Below, piece by piece: positions 1 through 10,400 of a DNA stretch of 39,416 nucleotides; position 1 is the stretch's first letter, and each line of letters starts with the position of its first letter. The stretch lies in the NCBI GenBank assembly GCA_030655145.1, contig JAURWD010000187.1, positions 1 through 39,416 on the forward strand, read 5' to 3'. The DNA is from Ferruginibacter sp. (lineage in GTDB: Bacteria; Bacteroidota; Bacteroidia; Chitinophagales; Chitinophagaceae). Both the position numbers and the translations under genes were made by a program. The notes beneath the pieces were generated by a model. The model saw nothing but the letters and a program-made list of their open reading frames with translations, searched no databases and was not told the DNA's origin.

Positions 1-1
1 T

Positions 2-448
2 TTTGGAACTGACTCAAACTCAACAAACGCACCTTCAAGAAGAATCAATTACCAACTAAACTTTACTAAGATTGAACTCAGCGACGACATCGATCTCGTG
101 TTGCAGGAAAGCACGAAGAAGTTCATCAACGTAACAGGCAAGGAAGCATACATTGACCAGGTGGATTGGAAAATTAAAGACGGGGTGCTTTACATCAGGA
201 GCAAGAAAGGTTCACTAAAGGACAAGGTAAAAGTGACTGTTTCAGTAAACCATTTGAAGAGACTGAACATATATGGAGAGTCTGTTGTAAACTCGATCGG
301 TGAGTTGAATTCTACCACGCTGCGGGTAACAATCGACGGAGATAGTTATGTCGCGTTGAAAAACTCCGGTGCAATTTATATCATGAACAGCCCGGATACG
401 AAACTCGATGTTCATCGCCTGGTAGGTAAGGTTGAAGTGGGCGGATAG
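2..448 (+). CDS. DUF2807 (GIN-domain) adhesin-like protein, 5' truncated
   Basis: The frame is open from base 2 to the TAG at 446-448 and has no convincing start inside the window, so the 5' end lies outside it. The GTG at 98 falls inside a conserved-looking strand and is unlikely to be the start. The visible part begins near FTKIELSDDIDLVLQ and continues as short alternating beta-strands (DGVLYIRSKKG, VKVTVSVNHLKRLNIYG, ALKNSGAIYIMN). This is the repetitive beta-helix pattern of the DUF2807 'head GIN domain, putative auto-transporter adhesin' family, common as secreted or periplasmic proteins in Bacteroidota. No catalytic motif is visible and the function is unknown. The family call rests on the overall pattern, with moderate-to-good confidence. 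Confidence 0.7.
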   Translation, partial: FGTDSNSTNAPSRRINYQLNFTKIELSDDIDLVLQESTKKFINVTGKEAYIDQVDWKIKDGVLYIRSKKGSLKDKVKVTVSVNHLKRLNIYGESVVNSIGELNSTTLRVTIDGDSYVALKNSGAIYIMNSPDTKLDVHRLVGKVEVGG

Positions 449-470
449 AGAATTTTGGTTTCTGATTCAA

Positions 471-513
471 AGGGGCCACGCGGCAACGACTGGTCCTTGT
501 TTATTTATTTATT
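471..513 (+). terminator. Rho-independent-like terminator after the DUF2807 gene
   Basis: An 8-bp stem (471-478 with 491-498, two G-U pairs) closes a 12-base loop and is followed by a T-rich tract, 23 bp after the stop codon. The wobble pairs make it moderate in strength. Confidence 0.5.
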
Positions 514-990
514 CAACAGCTGCAACTGATTTCAATTTTCGTTTGTCTGTTTGATATTGTCGGATAAGATCCTGTTACCGGGTTTTACACTTTAATACCG
601 GTTCATACAGTCAAATAACCAGTTTACGTATTAGTTATTCCAGCTATCGCATTTGCCGGCTATTTTTGTAAAACGGTTAAATGATGAGCGTGGGATGAAA
701 AACAATATCAGCATTGCAAATCCGGCACGGCCGGAAAATTTTTAAAATATACCTTCATTAATAGCGCTTAAAATAATTACAATGGAAAAGAGAATACTAA
801 GTTTTATGGACTATTTTTTTACCGTGATGTTATACTTATCAGGTGAAAAGGTTTTCGAAAAAGCGAAGATCAATCATATTTTGTAAGGCTGTGAGCACAA
901 GCCTGTATCCGTAATTGAAGATTGATTTTTAGTTACCGCGGCAGAGTATCTAGATACATCACGGCTAACAATTCAATCTTTGTTGAATTA
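514..990. other. Intergenic region without a confident gene
   Basis: This stretch of about 480 bp lies between the DUF2807 terminator and the gyrB terminator. It is AT-rich. It holds a TAnnTTTG-like match at 661-668, a perfect 12-bp palindrome GTATCTAGATAC at 946-957, and a 7-bp inverted repeat AATTCAA-N6-TTGAATT at 970-989. The only small reading frame of note is at 782-886. No tRNA or recognisable ncRNA was seen. Confidence 0.5.
782..886 (+). CDS. Possible 34-residue peptide, unrecognised
   Basis: ATG to TAA encodes a short peptide (begins MEKRILSFMDYFFTVML, ends KINHIL) with one hydrophobic stretch flanked by basic residues, as in a small membrane peptide. It has its own ATG, but there is no clear ribosome-binding site, and a frame this short can arise by chance in AT-rich DNA. 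The nearest promoter-like element is about 110 bp upstream (661-668). There is no family match from memory. It is listed because it is the only plausible gene in a 590-bp gap. Confidence 0.2.
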   Translation: MEKRILSFMDYFFTVMLYLSGEKVFEKAKINHIL

Positions 991-1020
991 AAAAAGCTTC
1001 CGAAACCGGAAGCTTTTTTT
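991..1020. terminator. Strong bidirectional terminator downstream of gyrB
   Basis: A perfect 12-bp stem (991-1002 with 1007-1018) has a 4-base AAAC loop, with an A run on the left and a T run on the right. It can therefore terminate transcription from either side. It lies about 20 bp past the gyrB stop codon on the minus strand. Confidence 0.9.
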
Positions 1021-1040
1021 GTATCGAATTCACCAAAAAA

Positions 1041-3041
<2,001 letters not shown>

Positions 3042-3069
3042 TTACTTTTTACCAAAATTCACAATCCTG

Positions 3070-3077
3070 CAAATATA
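3070..3077 (-). promoter_or_regulatory. Candidate gyrB promoter -7 element
   Basis: The minus strand reads TATATTTG followed by CAGG, matching the Bacteroidota TAnnTTTG element, 29 bp before the upstream gyrB ATG. No good TTTG -33 element was found at the usual spacing. Confidence 0.55.
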
Positions 3078-3229
3078 CGAAAAAAGAGGCGTTTAAAGGA
3101 GGTTCAAAGACGATGCGGAGCCAAATGTTTAGCACCCAATTTCCACATAATTAACCGTTACGGTAAGTACCCGATATTCATCATTGACGTATTAACCATT
3201 TAGGGTAACATGATTTTTATTGGCGGAAA

Positions 3230-4207
3230 TTGGTATCCGGCTTTTATGTATATTTGCATCGAAGTTTATCAAAGAATAGATTAGCAGACATATTAAAAGT
3301 TGCGCAGAAGCCACCGCTTGCTTATGATGAGCTCGATGTGCTGCAAGACATTGATCGTGTTGTTCCAGGCTCCGTTCACTATGCCATTAAGCGTTATAAG
3401 CGCCAACCGCAATGGAGCATGGAAGACACCGGGATGCTTGTATATCATTACGAAAAGAATAATGCTGATGCGAATTACCTAGAATTGCGCTTCTGCCTGA
3501 CAGGGAACATGTATTGCAAGCAGAAACAAACTGAATGTGACTTCTGCAAGTTCAGCGCATCAAAAACCTGCGCCGAAAAAGTGGAGAGTGTCGATGTGTT
3601 GAGCTTTAGCTTCAAACCTTCCTATCTGATCCCTTTTGTAAAAGGGAAAAAGCAAATGAACATTTCAGATGAGGTGCTGGCCTTTACGCATACCAGCTCT
3701 TTTTCTAAACTTTTACCACTTTGTGGCAAAACCCGGAAAACTATTGAGGCGTTACTGAACCACAACTATACCGATACACTCGAAAATATCTTCATAAACG
3801 CTCAAACTCAAATCCTGCTGTTATATAGCATGGATTGCATGTTGGGAGACAAAGAAGAAGTGTTTACCTGCAAATTCCTGGCGAATGCCGAAGACCGTGA
3901 GAAGATTACGAAAGCCAGGGAAGTTTTGCTGCAGCATATTGGCGAGCCTTTGACGATTAAGGAGTTAAGCCGCAAGGTCGCCATCAATGAGTGTTACCTG
4001 AAAAAAGGATTTAAAGAACTTTTTGGAACTACCATTTTCGATTTCTACCAGGGTCAGCGCATGGAACACGCTAAATACTTATTGTATGATAAGGGTTTAA
4101 GCGTTACCGAGGTATCCCTCCTGCTTGGCTATTCCTCCATCTCCCACTTCAGCACGGCATTTAAAAAACATACCGGTATCAAGCCGTGTGAGCTGCTTCT
4201 ACGCTAA
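3230..4207 (+). CDS. AraC-family transcriptional regulator with a cysteine cluster
   Basis: Probable DNA-binding regulator of the adjacent TonB receptor. The C-terminal ~95 residues carry two helix-turn-helix motifs of the AraC/XylS type (LTIKELSRKVAINECYLKK and SVTEVSLLLGYSSISHFS, ending FKKHTGIKPCELLLR). The N-terminal part has a cysteine series, counted from the frame start: C89-x6-C96-x6-C103-x2-C106-x7-C114. It could hold a metal or Fe-S cluster, which would suit an iron-linked regulator, but this is inference. The start is unresolved: 3230 is a TTG that overlaps promoter-like sequence, and the first in-frame ATG is near residue 63. The true protein probably begins between about 3254 and 3340 at a non-ATG codon. 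The gene is divergent from gyrB and 112 bp upstream of the receptor gene. Confidence 0.85.
   Translation: MVSGFYVYLHRSLSKNRLADILKVAQKPPLAYDELDVLQDIDRVVPGSVHYAIKRYKRQPQWSMEDTGMLVYHYEKNNADANYLELRFCLTGNMYCKQKQTECDFCKFSASKTCAEKVESVDVLSFSFKPSYLIPFVKGKKQMNISDEVLAFTHTSSFSKLLPLCGKTRKTIEALLNHNYTDTLENIFINAQTQILLLYSMDCMLGDKEEVFTCKFLANAEDREKITKAREVLLQHIGEPLTIKELSRKVAINECYLKKGFKELFGTTIFDFYQGQRMEHAKYLLYDKGLSVTEVSLLLGYSSISHFSTAFKKHTGIKPCELLLR
3249..3256 (+). promoter_or_regulatory. Candidate promoter -7 element for the AraC-type gene
   Basis: TATATTTG followed by CATCG fits TAnnTTTG. It lies inside the 5' part of the longest AraC-family reading frame, which suggests that translation starts further downstream than 3230. 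Confidence 0.45.
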
Positions 4208-4278
4208 CTGCCATCTATTCCCGATCGCGTAAGCCGATTTCCCGTTTCCGTAACGTCTCTCGCATACTTCAAACTTTC

Positions 4279-4310
4279 TTTGCAACATCTTTAAAACTGT
4301 TGTAACGTTT
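4279..4310 (+). promoter_or_regulatory. Promoter and inverted repeat ahead of the TonB receptor
   Basis: TTTG (4279-4282), a 20-bp spacer and TAACGTTT (4303-4310) form a weak Bacteroidota-type promoter. An inverted repeat overlaps it: TTGCAACA (4280-4287), N10, TGTTGTAA (4298-4305), 7 of 8 positions matching. It is a plausible binding site for the AraC-type protein or an iron regulator. Confidence 0.4.
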
Positions 4311-4319
4311 ATTTTTATT

Positions 4320-6692
4320 ATGTGTAGAAAATCACTGCTAACTGCTGCCATTATTTGTTTGGCCTTATTAACAAATGCTCAAAATAATATTTCCGGAAAC
4401 ATTTATACTAAGGACGGCGGCAATGCCGCAAATGTAAATATCGAAGTAAAGGAACTAAAAAGAACCACTACAAGCAATGAGCTCGGGTATTTTGAATTGA
4501 AAGACCTCAAGGCGGGCAAATATCATATAGTTGTTTCCTATACCGGATTACTTACTCAACACCAGGAGTTGACAGTCACCGATACTTCAAATCCCCCGCT
4601 TCAGTTTATCCTGGCGGAGAATGCCAGCCAGTTACAAGAAGTGATCATCAACTCAAGAAAAGGGCTCAATAACCAGGTAGTGTCGGTTGGTAAAGTTGCC
4701 ATCGACCCCATGGATCTCCCGCAAAGCATTACAGTGGTGGGTCAATCCGTCATCAGGGATCAACAGTCTCAACGACTGAGTGATGTCATCAAAAACGTAA
4801 ATGGAGTTTACCTGGCAACAACCAGGGGCAATGCACAGGAAAGCTTCGCTGCCCGTGGTTACGGGTTTTCAAATAGTAATATGTTTAAAAACGGTTCCCG
4901 GGTAAACTCCGGCGTTATGCCGGAAATGAGTTCACTTGAGAAAGTTGAAGTATTGAAAGGTAGCGCGGCAATTCTTTATGGCAATGTTGCCCCCGGAGGA
5001 ATTATCAATATGGTCACCAAGCAACCGAAGTTTGAAAAAGGTGGCGAAATATCGTTTCGCACTGGAAGTTATGGGTTGATAAAACCGGCTTTTGATGTTT
5101 ATGGCGGGTTGACCAATAAAATCGCCTTCCGCTTAAATGGCACCTATGAGAAAGCACAGAGTTATCGCGATCACGTGCAAACAGAAAGATTTTACATCAA
5201 TCCTTCATTGCTTTTCAAACTTTCAAACCGCACCCAATTACTGATCCAGGGCGATTACCTCGACCACGAATTTACACCTGACTTTGGGATTGGTTCGTTG
5301 GCTGACACAGCTATTGCCCAGGTGCCCCGGTCACATTTCGTGGGAACACCCTGGCAGTACAACAAAGCAAAGCAAAGCACCGTCACTGCTAATCTTAAAC
5401 ATGAGTTCAACACTGCCTGGAGCCTGAATACTACTGCATCTTACCAATTGTACAAACGCGATTACTACTCGACGGAACGCATCCAAGCAAATGCCCAGGG
5501 TGATTGGAGAAGGCCTCTAAACAAAATTGAGTCGCAGGAAGATTACGTAATGGCCAATGTTGACCTGGTCGGGCAATTTAAAACAGGCAAAATCGAGCAT
5601 ACCTTATTAACAGGTGTCGACGCAGATCGATATTTTACAACCACTTACGCTTTTAATAACCCGACGTTTTATGACAGCCTTAATATCCTTGACCCAACCA
5701 AATATATTGCCCGCACTGATATTCCCGCTGCGTCAAAAACAACGCGGCTGGAAACCCCGATCAATCGCATCGGCGCCTACGTACAGGACCTGGTCAGCTT
5801 AAGTGAAAAATTAAAATTGTTGGTCGGAGTAAGGTGGTCCCGGCAGCAGGCAGATGCACCAACAACCACCTTCTTGCTGAAAGACAGCATAGGAAAAGGT
5901 ACGGGCGCTTTGGCAAGCGCATTTTCTCCACGTCTTGGATTGGTGTACAAACCTAGCCAGCGTACTTCCTTCTTTGCCAGTTATTCTAATTCCTTTACGT
6001 TGAATACGGGAACAGACATTTTCAGCAATGCCCTTACTCCTTCGATCATCGACCAATATGAAGTTGGTGTGAAAAATGATATCCTCGCTGGAAAGCTTTC
6101 CGCCAACCTTACTATTTATCGCATCGTGAACAACAACCTGGCCCAAACAGCCCCGGTTGATAAAAATGGCAATCCGAATAACAATACGAATATCAAGGAG
6201 CTTGCCGGCGAAACTACCAGCGACGGTATCGAGATTGACATTAACAGCAGCCCACTACGCGGGTTGACCGTATTAGCTGGTTACAGCTTTAACAACATGC
6301 GCTACACAGATACTAAAGATGCGAAAGGAAATTATATAGAAGGGGAACGACTGGTAAATACCCCGGCGCACACGGCAAATGCGAGCGTTTTCTACACTTT
6401 TCAAAGAGGTCCGTTAAAAGGATTAAAACTGGGAGCTTTAGGATTTTACAGTGGTGATCGTTTTGGGGGATGGAATAATCAACAACAACAAGTTCAGAAC
6501 TTTTCCAGGCTGATTAAGGTGAAGGGCTACAATACCATAGATATTTCTGCAGGTTATCCCATCCAGAAAGTATCACTGATGGCCAAGGTTTCAAACCTTT
6601 TTAATACTTACAATTACTACGTACACGAAAATTATAGCATCAACCCGATTGCGCCCCGGCAGGTGATTGCTACAATAGCATACCGGTTTTAA
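4320..6692 (+). CDS. TonB-dependent siderophore-type outer-membrane receptor
   Basis: Outer-membrane active transporter, probably for a ferric siderophore, energised by TonB-ExbBD. The protein has 790 residues. It has a signal peptide (MCRKSLLTAAIICLALLTNAQ), a carboxypeptidase-regulatory-like beta domain (about 22-95, typical of Bacteroidota receptors) and a plug domain (about 125-235). The plug includes DLPQSITVVGQSVI, RGYGFSNSNMFKNG and VLKGSAAILYGNVAPGGIINMVTKQP-type signatures of siderophore receptors. A long beta-barrel follows, ending in the canonical terminal Phe (TIAYRF). The ATG at 4320 directly precedes the signal peptide. An AraC-family gene lies just upstream and a strong terminator follows, so it is probably transcribed alone under that regulator. 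The substrate cannot be named from sequence. Confidence 0.93.
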   Translation: MCRKSLLTAAIICLALLTNAQNNISGNIYTKDGGNAANVNIEVKELKRTTTSNELGYFELKDLKAGKYHIVVSYTGLLTQHQELTVTDTSNPPLQFILAENASQLQEVIINSRKGLNNQVVSVGKVAIDPMDLPQSITVVGQSVIRDQQSQRLSDVIKNVNGVYLATTRGNAQESFAARGYGFSNSNMFKNGSRVNSGVMPEMSSLEKVEVLKGSAAILYGNVAPGGIINMVTKQPKFEKGGEISFRTGSYGLIKPAFDVYGGLTNKIAFRLNGTYEKAQSYRDHVQTERFYINPSLLFKLSNRTQLLIQGDYLDHEFTPDFGIGSLADTAIAQVPRSHFVGTPWQYNKAKQSTVTANLKHEFNTAWSLNTTASYQLYKRDYYSTERIQANAQGDWRRPLNKIESQEDYVMANVDLVGQFKTGKIEHTLLTGVDADRYFTTTYAFNNPTFYDSLNILDPTKYIARTDIPAASKTTRLETPINRIGAYVQDLVSLSEKLKLLVGVRWSRQQADAPTTTFLLKDSIGKGTGALASAFSPRLGLVYKPSQRTSFFASYSNSFTLNTGTDIFSNALTPSIIDQYEVGVKNDILAGKLSANLTIYRIVNNNLAQTAPVDKNGNPNNNTNIKELAGETTSDGIEIDINSSPLRGLTVLAGYSFNNMRYTDTKDAKGNYIEGERLVNTPAHTANASVFYTFQRGPLKGLKLGALGFYSGDRFGGWNNQQQQVQNFSRLIKVKGYNTIDISAGYPIQKVSLMAKVSNLFNTYNYYVHENYSINPIAPRQVIATIAYRF

Positions 6693-6712
6693 TTTAAACG
6701 TTTTAAAATTTC

Positions 6713-6744
6713 AGCCCACCAGGTAAACACGGGTGGGCTTTTTT
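6713..6744 (+). terminator. Terminator after the TonB receptor gene
   Basis: A perfect 8-bp GC-rich stem (AGCCCACC 6713-6720 with GGTGGGCT 6732-6739) is followed by a six-T run, 20 bp past the stop codon. Confidence 0.85.
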
Positions 6745-7410
6745 GTATGCATAGCCTTGGCGAATTTGCGTGCTCCCTGTACCAGAATTGCTCAATTCAA
6801 TAGTGAAAGACGAAACCCGGTCAGACGCGTAGAGTTCTTGGGCGGAATCCTTCATACTGATTTACAATTTGTTTGAAAATTACAACGGGGAACTAAAACC
6901 TATTCCGGAGAACTAGTGGACATTAAAAAAGGCATCCTGACTAATCGGGATGCCTTTTTGTTTTGCTTGAAATAGATAGTTAAATACTAAGATTCGATTC
7001 TTCTAATTGAATTGGCGGTTTTTCGAAAGGTTTGGTGCTAAAAAATACTTGGTGATGTGAACTACATATTAGATTTTAAAACAGGACAAAAAGTTTCGGT
7101 TAAAAAAGGAAATGACGGAAGCAAGACTACTTCCGTCTTTACCCTAATAAAACCCTAAACCAGCAAAATCTTCGAGGGTGTTGACGGGCAAACCCTAATT
7201 ATATGAGTTGATATTCTCAAACACTGAGAATAAATACTGAAAATCTTTATGTGAAGCGCCTTCGGGATGGCGCATACTTGTATGTATAAGAACTGATGGT
7301 AGGTTTTTATTGACTAATACTATGCCAAAGGGGGCATTTGTGGAAAACTTATCAAATTTTTTGGACAATCTGCTGCTGATTTTCAATCATATGGAAGAAT
7401 GAAGTTTTAC
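6745..7410. other. Gene-poor 666-bp stretch with hairpins
   Basis: No confident gene was found. There is a strong terminator hairpin at 6926-6960 with no gene in front of it. A hairpin GACGGAAG-N8-CTTCCGTC lies at 7114-7137, followed by TTT. A plus-strand open frame ends at the TAA near 7158 and encodes something like YILDFKTGQKVSVKKG with no ATG; it may be a gene remnant. A 63-codon minus-strand frame (7195-7386) starts MKISSRLSKKFDKFS and matches nothing I recognise. The region could hold a small RNA ending at 6960 and decayed coding sequence. Confidence 0.4.
6926..6960 (+). terminator. Strong orphan terminator
   Basis: A perfect 12-bp stem (6926-6937 with 6948-6959, flanked by A and T runs) has a 10-base loop. 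The nearest upstream gene already has its own terminator at 6713-6744, so this one probably ends a short untranslated transcript from 6745-6925 or is a backup. Confidence 0.75.
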
Positions 7411-7418
7411 TACCTTTG
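7411..7418 (+). promoter_or_regulatory. Candidate ileS promoter -7 element
   Basis: TACCTTTG followed by CAAACC, 35 bp before the ileS ATG, matches TAnnTTTG. The -33 element is not obvious. Confidence 0.5.
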
Positions 7419-7453
7419 CAAACCATTTAAAATGCGTCGTCTGCAGCAACAAT

Positions 7454-10400
7454 ATGAGTTCAAAATATAAAGAGTACCAACAGTTAAATCTGCCCCGTAT
7501 CAGTGAAGATGTTTTAGAAAAATGGGATAAATCTCGGGCATTTGAGAAAAGTATTACCCTGAGGGCTGGGGCCCCTTCCTTTGTTTTTTACGAAGGACCG
7601 CCAAGTGCCAACGGAATGCCCGGAATTCACCACGTAATTTCAAGAACGTTGAAAGACCTGGTTTGCAGGTACAAAACAATGCAAGGTTTCCAGGTAAAGC
7701 GAAAAGGTGGATGGGATACCCATGGCTTGCCAATTGAACTTGGTGTGGAGAAACTCCTCGGGATAACTAAAGAGGACATTGGCAAAAAGATCACTGTTGA
7801 AGAATATAATGCCACCTGCCGGCGGGAAGTCTTAAAATTTAAAGACAAATGGGATAATATCACGAATAAGATGGGATACTGGGTTGATCTGGACAACCCG
7901 TACGTGACTTTTGAAAACAACTACGTCGAAACCCTGTGGTGGATCCTGAGTGAGTTGTACAAGAAAGGCTACCTCTATGAAAGCGTGAGCATCCAGCCTT
8001 ATTCTCCCGCTGCGGGAACCGGCCTTAGTAGTCACGAGTTAAATCAGCCTGGCACGTACAAAGATGTCAAGGACACCAGTGTGGTGGCTATGTTTAAGGC
8101 GGTTGCGAACGAAAAAACAACCGCATTAACTGAATTGACTAATGGCGAACCGGTTTACTTCATGGCCTGGACCACGACACCCTGGACGTTACCATCTAAT
8201 CTGGGGTTGACCGTGGGACCAAACATCAGCTACTCGTTGGTTCAAACCTTTAATCCTTACACCCATTTGCCAATTAATGTACTATTGGCAGAAAACCTGC
8301 TGGCCAAATATTTTAAAACGGAAGGTGAGAATGTTGATCCTGCAACTTATAAAGAAGGTGACAAAATCATCCCGTGGAAAGTGATGGGCAGCTTTATGGG
8401 GAAAGAACTTGAAGGTTGCAGGTACGAACAACTGCTTCCAAGTGAAGCAAATTCCACTGAGAAAATTGTCGAGTTATCACCAGGTGCCGATCCGTTTCGT
8501 GTTATAACCGGCGACTTTGTAACTACAGAGGACGGAACGGGCATCGTGCACACAGCACCCGCTTTTGGTGCGGATGATTTTAAAGCCGGCAAAAAAAACA
8601 ACCTGGGCATCCTGACCCTGGTTGATAAACAAGGCAAATTCATTGGCGGAACCGGCGAGTTTAGTGGCCGTTTTGTAAAAGACTACAAGGACGAGAAGAA
8701 TTATACCGATGTGAACGTGGACATCAGTGTGAAACTGAAAAAGGAAAACCGTGCGTTCAAAGTAGAAAAATACGAACACACCTACCCGCATTGCTGGCGT
8801 ACTGATAAGCCGATCATCTACTACCCGTTAGATGCCTGGTTTATTAAAACAACGGCTGTTAAAGACCGGATGGTTGAACTGAACAAAACCATCAACTGGA
8901 AACCTGCAGCCACTGGCACTGGGCGGTTCGGAAACTGGTTAGAGAACATGGTGGATTGGAACCTCAGCCGAAGCAGGTATTGGGGTACCCCTCTTCCTAT
9001 CTGGCGTACCGAAGACGGGTCGGAAGAAAAATGTATTGGGACCATCTCAGAACTAAACAGCGAGATAAAGAAAGCCAGCGAGATCCTTGGCGGTGAAACC
9101 AATAAGCACTATCTGCATGAAGGAATCCTGGATCTGCACAAGCCGTATGTGGATGATATTGTACTCGTGAGTTCAGCAGGTTTACCCATGAAAAGGGTAT
9201 CTGACCTGGTTGATGTTTGGTTTGACAGTGGCGCGATGCCGTATGCGCAATGGGGCTTACCAGACGCCTCTTCCAACGAGTTCGGCCCGCTGAGTACAGA
9301 AAATTTCTGGCAATATCATGCGGCAAACCCTGCGTCCCCACTGTTCGGCGGAGCGGAAAAGGCTGCCTTTCCTGCTGATTTCATTGCTGAAGGAGTTGAC
9401 CAAACCCGGGGATGGTTTTACACCCTGCATGCATTGGGGGTTTTGTTATTCGATAATGTTGCCTACAAGACGGTGGTTAGCAACGGATTGGTGCTGGATA
9501 AAAACGGTAACAAAATGAGCAAGCGGCTCGGCAACGTGGTCGATCCGTTTGCAACCATCGATACTTTTGGTGCTGATGCCACTCGCTGGTACCTCATCAC
9601 CAATGCATCGCCGTGGGATAGCCTGAAATTTGATGTGGAAGGGATCAAAGAAGTTCAACGGAAGTTTTTCGGAACCTTATATAATACCTACCAGTTTTTT
9701 GCGCTCTATGCAAATGTCGATGGCTTTGCCTTTAAAGAAGCTGCCATACCGGTAAAAGAAAGACCGGAGATCGATCAATGGATCCTTTCTTCGTTGAACT
9801 CGTTGATTAAGAACGTTCAGCAAAGCATGGATGATTATGAACCGACGCAGGCAGGAAGAGCAATCGAAGATTTTGTGGACGCTCATCTAAGTAACTGGTA
9901 TGTGCGCCTGTGTCGCCGCCGGTTCTGGAAAGGAGAATACGAAGCGGACAAAATTTCTGCCTACCAAACTTTATATGAGTGCCTGGAAACCATTACAGCG
10001 TTAATGGCTCCTATTGCTCCGTTTTTCGCGGACTGGTTATATATGAATCTCAACAGCGTATCCCGACGGTTTACACATGAGTCGATCCACCACCTTGACT
10101 TTCCAAAGGCGAACGAATCCGTCATAGACCTGGATCTCGAGAAGCGTATGCAACTCGCACAGGATGCCTCCTCTCTTATTTTGTCATTGCGTAAGAAGGT
10201 GAATATCAAGGTTCGGCAACCACTTCAAAAAGTATTCATCCCGGCAATGGATACTGAAATGGCGAATAGGATCCGTAAGGTTGAAGGCATTATTAAAGCT
10301 GAAACCAATATAAAAGAGGTGGAGGTTCTTGAAAGCGATAACAATTTTATCCAGAAAAAGGCCCGGGCAAATTTCAAAACTCTTGGAAAGAAACTGGGAC

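Noticed and set aside
7195..7386. 63-codon minus-strand frame
   Set aside because: No recognisable domain or clear promoter; treated as part of the gene-poor stretch.
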